Source of the DNA: Emydura subglobosa | Lineage: Eukaryota > Chordata > Testudines > Chelidae | DNA length: 64,000 bases | Direction: 5' to 3' | NCBI GenBank assembly: GCA_007922225.1 | Contig: ML680053.1 | Location: forward strand, 16,065,877-16,129,876 | In this document: piece after piece, positions 59,701 to 64,000 of the stretch | Position numbering within the stretch: the first letter of the stretch is position 1 | Layout: the number at the start of each line of letters is the position of its first letter | Translations under genes and position numbers: made by a program | The notes under the pieces: generated by a model | Seen by the model: the letters and a program-made list of their open reading frames with translations, nothing else | Databases searched by the model: none | What the model was told of the DNA's origin: nothing

Positions 59701-61189
59701 GAACTGAGTTTTGGTTTTGGTACACACATCCTTTGTCATTGGTTACTGATTCATTCTAAACTAGTTGAATATGAATAACCTTTTAGTCTTTCTAGAAAAT
59801 CTGTGCATAATGTTTCTAAAGATGTGCAGTGAACTGATATTTGCAAAGTTAGTCCATGTTTAAATGTCTTTGTATGTTTTTGTTCAGAGTACAAGTACAA
59901 GAAAGCCCAATGGCATTCCTGCGAGCAGTGCAACAGCATGTAAATCCTGAAGTACAGCTGGTGAGCACAGGTTTATGTTCATTAAGCATTGCTTTGTGAT
60001 GCTTTTGATAGGGATAAGTCCAGTCTTCTGATATGCAAGGAAGGTGGAGAGAGAAAGCATAGGGAGCCTCTTCTCCCTGTGGAATCAGCAGAGCAGAATA
60101 TCTCTGAGAACACTAGTCAGCAGCCTGGCTACTGCAGCAGATAATTCACCATAACGCCAAAGGATGGTTCTCCAGTTAGGAGGCATGTCTAGCTAAGGAC
60201 ATGGACTGCTTCTTTCCAGAATAACAACTGTCACAAGATGCTTTTTCAGCTATCCAATGAGTAGTGCTTACTAGCCTGTTTTCATGGTATTTCAGTCACA
60301 AACACGATTGGTTACTTTTTCCACCTCATGTACCTTTAATCCTCTGGTTTCAAACAGGGCTGGATCCAGCACTGGTATACAGCAGGAAGAGCCTTCCAAA
60401 CAGCTTTCTCCTCCAGCCCGCTCACCCTCTGAGATATTCCTCTCTCCTTACTTCCTTTTCCTCCCAATTATATATCCTCCCAGTACTAAGACAGTTACTT
60501 TGTTAGCCCAACAATTGTCACCAAGTGTCAATAATCCCCACCAGTAACAGATTGATTCCTGTTAGGCCTGCAACTTACTCTGTGCTGCAGCAACCTCAGT
60601 GACCAGAATTCTACAACTAGCACTCTGTCACAGGCACCCTCCCCCCACAGTAGAATTCCTAGAGAAGGGAACACCTCTGCCTATATCTCTGCTTCCTCAG
60701 TTTGCACTGGTCATGGCTGAATTTGGCCTATAGTTAATCAACCAGTGTGTGTCATATGGTCCATTTTAAAAAAACGTATACAAGCCTTTATTTACGGATG
60801 TCAGTTTTCCAATTGTGAACTCACAGGAGCAAGAGGCTTGCAGGAAAAACAAGTTGGTCTGGCTTTATAAATTCTTCATATTTGTGGAGGAAATTGTATG
60901 TATGTTAAGAGGGTGAAATGCATCAAAGTGTAAGGAGAGATCTGCAGAAGTAGAGCACTGACCACCGTCTTCCCCTTCTTCCATTTAGCTAATGTGTGTA
61001 CTGCCTTCCAATCAGAAGGACTGTTATGATTCGATTAAAAAGTTCTTGAGCCTTGATCGACCTGTCCCAAGCCAATGTGTACAAGCACGCACTCTGAACA
61101 AGCAGGGCATGATGATGAGTGTTGCTACGAAAATTGCAATGCAGATTATCTGTAAACTCGGAGGGGAGCTATGGGCAGTAGAGATCCCT
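32505..61189 (+). CDS. PIWIL4: PIWIL4 (HIWI2/MIWI2-type PIWI protein), 14 coding exons, 3' end outside window
   Basis: piRNA-binding Argonaute-family protein that in mammals enters germ-cell nuclei and directs DNA methylation of transposons. Joining 32505-32591, 33982-34087, 34715-34840, 38751-38965, 40308-40429, 43190-43270, 43720-43917, 45505-45616, 48144-48267, 53356-53473, 55273-55384, 56440-56624, 59888-59960 and 60989-61189 gives 620 codons with every junction in phase, GT/AG at every intron and no stop. The product follows PIWIL4 closely: N-terminus [11 protein letters not shown] with arginine motifs of the kind methylated for Tudor binding, N domain (about 107-245), PAZ (about 246-365), linker, then MID. 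In the MID pocket Y566, K570, Q582 and K609 align with Argonaute 5'-phosphate contacts, and Q605 replaces the Argonaute Lys, as in PIWI proteins. The slicer-fold catalytic residues and about 230 C-terminal residues lie beyond the right edge. Confidence 0.95.
33982..34087 (+). CDS. PIWIL4: PIWIL4 exon (residues 30-65)
   Basis: Acceptor ATATCTCACAG, donor GAGAT|GTAAGA, phase 0 in and phase 1 out. Encodes a Ser/Thr-rich disordered stretch. Conservation here is low, as in other species, so this exon rests mainly on splice phase and position. Confidence 0.75.
34715..34840 (+). CDS. PIWIL4: PIWIL4 exon (residues 65-107)
   Basis: Acceptor TTTCTGTTCAAG, donor AACAG|GTAGAG, phase 1 on both sides. Contains YGLSAG, LLERGGK and [14 protein letters not shown], matching the PIWIL4 segment before the N domain. 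Confidence 0.9.
35540..36235 (+). mobile_element. CR1-family LINE, C-terminal ORF2 fragment and 3' end
   Basis: Plus-strand reading around 35640-35735 gives [18 protein letters not shown] and [10 protein letters not shown], the conserved C-terminal part of CR1 ORF2. Downstream phrases include ACTGGTGTGGAGAAAGTG, CCTTCACACAACACAATC, CTGTGGAACTCCTTGCC and GGACCATTGGTCTGACTCAG at the 3' end. Confidence 0.85.
36255..36405 (+). mobile_element. MIR SINE 3' half
   Basis: AATCTCCCCATCTGTAAAAT, GGAATAATGGCACTCTACTT, CACAGGATTATTGTC, and AAGTGCTTTGAGATCCTTAG follow the MIR consensus order on plus. Confidence 0.75.
36621..37695 (-). mobile_element. Solo LTR in PIWIL4 intron
   Basis: 1075 bp, beginning TGTGACGTTCC and ending GCATGTCACA, a perfect 6-bp TGTGAC/GTCACA inverted repeat. 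The flanks TAAGA (36616-36620) and TAAGC (37696-37700) look like a 5-bp target duplication with one change. An AATAAA signal on minus near 37007-37012 and none at the proper place on plus suggest minus orientation, antisense to PIWIL4. Confidence 0.8.
37871..38270. mobile_element. hAT-type non-autonomous element, 8-bp target duplication AAAATAAG
   Basis: TAGAGCCCTG at the left and CAGGGCTCTA at the right are perfect 10-bp inverted repeats. They are flanked by AAAATAAG at 37863-37870 and AAAATAAG at 38271-38278, a perfect 8-bp duplication as made by hAT transposases. The 400-bp interior is GC-rich, with CATCAGCTGTT-type repeats, and non-coding. Confidence 0.9.
38751..38965 (+). CDS. PIWIL4: PIWIL4 exon, N domain (residues 107-178)
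   Basis: Acceptor TATCTGTTTCAG, donor ACCAG|GTGAAG. Encodes [21 protein letters not shown] and [14 protein letters not shown], the strongly conserved N-domain core of PIWI proteins. Confidence 0.95.
40308..40429 (+). CDS. PIWIL4: PIWIL4 exon (residues 179-219)
   Basis: Acceptor TTTTTTCTTAG, donor CAAGAA|GTAAGT, phase 0 in and phase 2 out. Encodes [20 protein letters not shown] and [14 protein letters not shown]. Confidence 0.95.
41930..42135 (+). other. Candidate alternative terminal exon of PIWIL4
   Basis: A strong acceptor (TTTTTTTTTGTCTCTGCAG) precedes a stretch that, spliced to the exon ending at 40429, stays in frame (AA+T) for 23 residues, contains [16 protein letters not shown], and stops at TAG 41997-41999. 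Two AATAAA signals follow at 42118 and 42126, with a T/G-rich stretch after them. Such a transcript would encode only the N-terminal about 240 residues, without PAZ, MID or PIWI. This exon has no counterpart in human PIWIL4 that I know. It could equally be chance. Confidence 0.3.
43190..43270 (+). CDS. PIWIL4: PIWIL4 exon (residues 219-246)
   Basis: Acceptor TTAATATATAG, donor GCACAA|GTAAGC, phase 2 on both sides. Encodes [15 protein letters not shown] and the EIPQHK motif. Confidence 0.95.
43720..43917 (+). CDS. PIWIL4: PIWIL4 exon, start of PAZ (residues 246-312)
   Basis: Acceptor TGTATTCCATAAG, donor TACGAG|GTAAAG, phase 2 on both sides. Encodes [30 protein letters not shown] and [14 protein letters not shown], the conserved first part of the RNA 3'-end-binding PAZ domain. 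Confidence 0.95.
45012..45134 (+). repeat. Direct repeat copy 1 (123 bp)
   Basis: From AGAGTAAATCCAGTAACTCC to AAAGCAGCTAGCCAGTC. It differs from the copy at 47016-47138 by a single base (ATTATTGATG versus ATTACTGATG). Both copies lie in the same PIWIL4 intron about 2 kb apart, in the same orientation. Confidence 0.9.
45505..45616 (+). CDS. PIWIL4: PIWIL4 exon, PAZ core (residues 312-349)
   Basis: Acceptor CTGCATTTTTTCAG, donor AAGCAG|GTAGGT. Encodes [13 protein letters not shown] and [13 protein letters not shown], the PAZ segment with aromatic residues that hold the 2'-O-methylated piRNA 3' end in relatives. Confidence 0.95.
46307..46603. mobile_element. MITE of the TCTACACT/Harbinger group, TAA target duplication
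   Basis: The left end GGGTACGTCTTCACTT follows TAA; the right end GTGGACCTGGCC is followed by TAA. The inverted ends are decayed but align (GG(G/C)(T/C)A(C/G)GTC.(T/A)CAC). The interior has GGATCGATTCTCCGGGATCG and GTCGACGGGAGG, as in other reptile copies. Confidence 0.65.
47016..47138 (+). repeat. Direct repeat copy 2 (123 bp)
   Basis: Same length and sequence as 45012-45134 apart from one base. The core (TTTATACTGGTATAACTGAG) belongs to a dispersed reptile repeat, but the shared outer part and near identity point to a recent local duplication. Confidence 0.9.
48144..48267 (+). CDS. PIWIL4: PIWIL4 exon, end of PAZ and linker (residues 350-391)
   Basis: Acceptor TTTCACCTTACAG, donor CTAACAG|GTAAAC, phase 0 in and phase 1 out. 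Encodes [11 protein letters not shown] and [13 protein letters not shown], both conserved in PIWI proteins. Confidence 0.95.
48484..48641. mobile_element. MITE with AGGGTATATCTACAAAG ends
   Basis: AGGGTATATCTACAAAGC and GCTTTGTAGACATATCCT are inverted copies over about 18 bp with two mismatches. The interior (GACTCAGGCTTGTGCTAG, GTGGGCTAGAGCTCTGG) is typical of this short family. Flanks TGA and TTA are compatible with a degraded 3-bp duplication. Confidence 0.75.
49785..50040 (+). mobile_element. MIR SINE fragment
   Basis: GCTTGGGCAATTCACTTATT, TTTCCTCACCTGTAAAATG, AGGATAAATGATACTTATC, then TGAAAATGTAAAATGCTACA follow MIR order on plus. A GTGC microsatellite abuts its left side. Confidence 0.65.
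50227..51313 (-). mobile_element. Solo LTR in PIWIL4 intron
   Basis: About 1087 bp, from TGTGACCTGTCTG to CAGCGTGACA (TG...CA ends with a near-perfect 6-bp inverted repeat). GTGTG at 50222-50226 and GTGTA at 51314-51318 look like a 5-bp target duplication with one change. AATAAA on minus near 50615 suggests minus orientation, antisense to the gene. Confidence 0.75.
52560..52800 (+). mobile_element. L2-like LINE 3' tail
   Basis: AAGAATTGCACACATCC, TGTTTGTCTCATCCTG, CATTGTAAGG, GAGCAGGGATTGTTAATTTT, ATGCCTAGA, then CACTAGATGCTACCACAATC and TAAATAATAATA: same order as the copy at 56860-57190. Confidence 0.7.
52833..53235. mobile_element. hAT-type non-autonomous element, 8-bp target duplication GTATGAAC
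   Basis: The left end TAGGGATCTAAATATTGG and the right end, read on minus, TGGGGATGTAAAATACTG are inverted copies. GTATGAAC at 52825-52832 is repeated exactly at 53236-53243. The interior has GTTAACCATTTAACTG at both sides of a GC-rich centre. Confidence 0.9.
53356..53473 (+). CDS. PIWIL4: PIWIL4 exon, linker 2 (residues 391-430)
   Basis: Acceptor TATCATTGTTAG, donor TTCAGAG|GTAATT, phase 1 in and phase 2 out. Encodes [15 protein letters not shown] and [11 protein letters not shown]. Confidence 0.95.
55273..55384 (+). CDS. PIWIL4: PIWIL4 exon, linker 2 (residues 430-467)
   Basis: Acceptor TCTTCTTACAG, donor CAGACA|GTAAGT, phase 2 in and phase 0 out. Encodes [20 protein letters not shown] and EKILMQ. 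Confidence 0.95.
56440..56624 (+). CDS. PIWIL4: PIWIL4 exon, start of MID (residues 468-529)
   Basis: Acceptor CCTTTGGCAG, donor CAGAAT|GTGAGA, phase 0 in and phase 2 out. Encodes [23 protein letters not shown] and [11 protein letters not shown]. Confidence 0.95.
56860..57190 (+). mobile_element. L2-like LINE 3' end
   Basis: CACCTTGTCCTCTAAATCC, TTGAATTCACCTCTTCC, GCATACAATAAGCTGC, GTGTCTCATCC, CTTTGGGGCAGCATTGTC, GTCTAGCACAATGGGCCC, then GGCACTACCACAATATAAAT and ATAATAA: the fullest copy of this tail in the window. Confidence 0.75.
59159..59429. mobile_element. Fold-back element with tRNA-like inverted arms
   Basis: The left arm (about 59161-59202) reads GTACCCAATAGCCTGGTGTT then TAGGGCACTCAT; the right arm (59397-59429) is its inverted copy (ATGAGTGCCCTAACCACCAG then ACTGTTGGGTAT). 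A third, shorter inverted copy, CCCTAACCACTAAGCTATTGG, lies at about 59281-59302. AGCCTGGTGTTTAGGGCAC and GACCCAAATTCACGTCCC have the look of tRNA A- and B-box regions, so the arms may come from a tRNA-like SINE. Confidence 0.6.
59888..59960 (+). CDS. PIWIL4: PIWIL4 exon, MID (residues 529-553)
   Basis: Acceptor TTTTTGTTCAG, donor CAGCTG|GTGAGC, phase 2 in and phase 0 out. Encodes [18 protein letters not shown]. Confidence 0.95.
60989..61189 (+). CDS. PIWIL4: PIWIL4 exon, MID with 5'-phosphate pocket (residues 554-620)
   Basis: Acceptor CTTCCATTTAG, donor GATCCCT|GTAAGT, phase 0 on both sides. Encodes [35 protein letters not shown] and the pocket helix [21 protein letters not shown] minus its last residues. 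The next exon, which should start the slicer-fold region, is not present before 64000. Confidence 0.95.
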
Positions 61190-62165
61190 GTAAGTAATTT
61201 GTTTAAAATGTTTGTTTTTATCACAGCAAAACTTTTCAGTTATTTATGTTAACTAGTTTTTGGTATGTCTGAAATGCTGAGTTCTTGCTGAAATTGATTT
61301 AGCATGGTATAAATTGTGCTTCATTGACATTTTTCATCTGAGGATCTCAGAACACTTCAGAAGCAATAATTCACATGAGAAACCACTCCTCAGCATGAGG
61401 AAGGATTGTCCAGATTGGGCCTTAAATTAATGATGCGGGATCCTTAATCTTGATCTGATGACTTCACAAAATATTGGTGTGCTTAATCCCATCAAAATCA
61501 TTTTCACATTATAGTATGTCTCTATGCATACTCAGAAATCTGAGCACTTCTTGTCTGCAATAGAAGTTGTTACAAAGTACAGTATTGTGAAACATATCCA
61601 TGTTTTATAAAGATATACAAACAAATATCTAACTTCAGCATTTCTTTGATCCACATTTCTGGACAAACATGGAAAAAAATCTCAAATTCTGTAAATAAGA
61701 TTTATTTTCATGTGATCATATCAATAGACCATTTAGTTTAAGGGTTGCAGTGGTGATAAGATTTAAAAGACTAGAATTAAAGAAATGTAAAGCTTTCCAA
61801 CAAAAAAGGATGTGTTCTGAGAAGACATATAGTCTGTTGGTTAGAACGGGACTGGGGATTGTGAATTCTAGTGTTAAAATGCCAGATATTTGAGTGTTAC
61901 TTATGTCCTTCAACATCTTATGACTTCCTCAGGCTTAAAGGTCAAAAGAGAGTTTGTTTTTCTTTATAGTGTTGTCTGGAACCTGAGTGATCATTTCATT
62001 GAAACTTGGTAACAAATAAAATAAATGATTACACTATAGAATAACTTTTTCATTCATCAATAGGAGATTTAATAAGCAATTAATTCCATATCAAATTTTG
62101 TTGTCTGCCCCCATTTTTTAATTGGTCATTCAGGAGTGTCTCCTGCAAACTTTAAGAGTAAAGTG

Positions 62166-62260
62166 GAACCCCATTTATCTGATCTAATGGGAACCGGGGC
62201 CAGATTAGATCATTAAAAATTTGGATAATCAGGAGAATGGGCCAAGGGTTTTCTAGTTGT
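62166..62260. mobile_element. pogo/Tigger-like element fragment
   Basis: GTGGAACCCCATTTATCTGA is followed by ATGGGAACCGGGGCCAGATTA and AATTTGGATAATCAGGAGAA, the phrase order of a Tigger-type element end (GTGGAACCTCGATTATCC-like). Only one end is recognised. Confidence 0.55.
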
Positions 62261-62666
62261 TATTTTAAGATGCAGAGTTGCTTTTAAACTATTTGACCCC
62301 TCCTGGAAAAACATTAAAATATACCCCTGTACTTATCTACTTAACAGAACATACAAACCTCTAGTTCTTGCAAACAATGTTTTGTTCATTTGTTAATAAG
62401 AAAACCAACATGAGTTTTTAACAAGCTATACAGGTATTGATAATTTTTACACTCTTTATGCCTGAATATTATAGGGACTGTCTACAACAGTGTTTCTCAA
62501 CTATGTACCAAAATTCTGCCCTGAATTACTCCCCTGCTGTTTTACTTTTTCAACCCCACTAAAAATCCATGGCTGTTGTGCTTTGTATGTGAATTTCGCC
62601 CTGTATCTCTACTTCTTTTGTTGTATGAGAGTCTTTGAGCCTTGTAATGAGGTCCTGCTGTAATTA

Positions 62667-62994
62667 CAGTAGAACCTCAGTTACGAACTGACCAGTCAAC
62701 CACACACCTCATTTGGATCTGGAAATATGCAATCAGGCACCACAGAGATTAAAAGGAAAAAAAAAAAAAAAAAAAGCAAATACAGTACAGTACTGTGTTA
62801 AATGTAAACTACTAAAAAATAAAGGGAAAGCAGCATTTTTCTTCTGCATAGTAAAGTTTCTAAGCTGTATTAAGTCATTGTTCAGTTGTAAACTTTTGAA
62901 AGAAAAACCATAATGTTTTGTTGAGAGTTATGAACATTTCAGAGGTACGAACAACCTCCATTTCCGAGGTGCTCATAGCTCTGAGGTTCTACAG
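62667..62994. mobile_element. pogo/Tigger-like MITE with TA target duplication
   Basis: CAGTAGAACCTCAG at the left and CTGAGGTTCTACAG at the right are inverted repeats with one mismatch, each flanked by TA (62665-62666 and 62995-62996), as made by Tc1/mariner-superfamily transposases. Inner repeats GTTACGAAC and GTACGAAC also match. It is non-coding and contains a poly-A run of about 19 at 62757-62776. Confidence 0.85.
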
Positions 62995-64000
62995 TATAAG
63001 TAGCAGTAAAAATAGGTACACTAACTCATGTATCTACAGTGCCTTTGCAGTCCTTGTACTTTATTCCTCTTGTAATTTAATTAGGGGAGATAGGCATAAG
63101 ACTACTAACATTTTGTGGGGATGAGGATGGAATTTCCATTCCTCCTTAGAATAAAATGTTCTATCCACTTTCGTAGTTTGCATGGGTAGAAAAAAGTTAA
63201 CGCAAGTTATTTTCATAACACAAAGTTAAATTCTGCCAGTAGTAGTGTATGAAATATTTGCTCCCATCTATTACAGAGAGCCTGAGTCCCATCTTCAGAT
63301 GTCCTAAATAGTGGTTATTTCTGACACTTTAATTTAATTCAAAAGATTTGATTCAGTTATTCCAAGTTGATAGCTACTTTCAGCAGCCAGGTGCTTCTCA
63401 GAATCCCCTTAAGTCTTACCACTTTCTTTTCCAAGTGGAAAGCAAACTACTTTGACTTTGCCTTCAATAATAAATATGCATAGACGTATACATAAAGTAT
63501 TTTTTTATGTTCTTTAACAATTTTTCCTTGGTGAGAGAGAGGGAGAAAGAAAGAAAAAAACACATTTTACTGATTCTAGTCACATTGATGCTCATTGGAA
63601 GATGCTCGGATACCATGGTGATGGCATGGTAAAATGACCTAAATAGAATAGAGTGTGGGTACAAGGTCAGGATCTTACAGAATTAGCAGATCAGGTCTGA
63701 AGTGATCCATTAGCATTGGTGTGAAAATGTGCTTCGTTTAAACAGAGTTTAAAAGGTCTTTGTTGAACCAGGGACAAATTCAGATCAATTCTCATGTGCC
63801 CATAGCGGGGTACCCAGTGACCATGCCAGTGAAGACCAAAAAGTCAATATTTTCAATGCAGAGCTATTGTTTATTGAAAAGCAGGTATCACAGACAAATA
63901 GAAAGGACTGTACAATGCATCTCCTTAGTAAGCCTCATTTTCCCAAGCGTAAACCCTCAGTTAACTATGCTGGCCCCACAGAGTATCCTGATTGGTAAGC

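Larger units (their letters stand above)
53474..59887 (+). other. PIWIL4 introns between exons at 53356 and 59888
   Basis: Intron 53474-55272 has a CAATCCTGC-family copy at 53972-54045 and otherwise AT-rich DNA. Intron 55385-56439 has another weak copy near 55885-55945. Intron 56625-59887 has the L2-like tail at 56860-57190, a poly-T run at 58935-58951 and a fold-back element at 59159-59429. Confidence 0.5.
59961..64000 (+). other. PIWIL4 introns at the right edge
   Basis: Intron 59961-60988 shows no element I can name. From 61190 to the end the window lies in the intron after the exon ending 61189. It contains a pogo-like fragment at about 62166-62260, the element at 62667-62994 and unique AT-rich DNA. 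I searched by eye for the next PIWIL4 exon (expected to encode the first catalytic Asp region) and did not find it. Confidence 0.5.

Overview
The window is vertebrate nuclear DNA: intron-split genes with GT/AG splice sites, CpG-rich promoters, and long AT-rich spacers packed with decayed transposable elements. It most probably comes from a turtle. Supporting this are CR1 LINE 3' ends with the usual ATTCTATGA-type tail, a tRNA-derived SINE of the tortoise Pol III type, many short elements with TCTACACT-type ends, a two-gene Harbinger element and L2/MIR remnants. The organism call is inference. The gene order FUT4 then PIWIL4 on the same strand matches the human 11q21 order.

Layout. 1-2090: spacer with one unexplained minus-strand ORF. 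2100-2735: G-rich degenerate tandem repeat leading into a CpG island. 2994-4076: intact intronless FUT4 (alpha-1,3-fucosyltransferase, 360 residues). 5371-8077: minus-strand endogenous retrovirus remnant with a 3' LTR, polypurine tract and broken env, but no recognisable gag or pol. 8100-18490: spacer with old repeats. 18497-21082: broken minus-strand LINE, split by a solo LTR with a perfect 5-bp target duplication. 21083-24645: broken Harbinger element with a Myb/SANT-like gene on plus and a DDE transposase on minus. 24645-25640: SINE, CR1 and MIR. 26827-28100: LTR-like unit carrying a 48-bp minisatellite. 31675-32730: tandem-repeat region, CpG island and promoter of PIWIL4. 32505-61189: fourteen coding exons of PIWIL4, all in phase, ending inside the MID/PIWI region; the last exons lie beyond the right edge.

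The two host genes are functionally unrelated: FUT4 makes fucosylated surface glycans in the Golgi, and PIWIL4 is a piRNA-guided protein that directs transposon silencing in the male germ line. The PIWIL4 introns hold two solo LTRs (both apparently antisense to the gene), two hAT-type elements with perfect 8-bp target duplications, a pogo/Tigger-like element, a fold-back element, several TCTACACT-type MITEs and a nearly identical 123-bp direct duplication. I saw no strikingly new multi-gene system. The best new leads are a possible alternative terminal exon of PIWIL4 at 41930, a candidate MYB site in its promoter, and the nested and duplicated elements.
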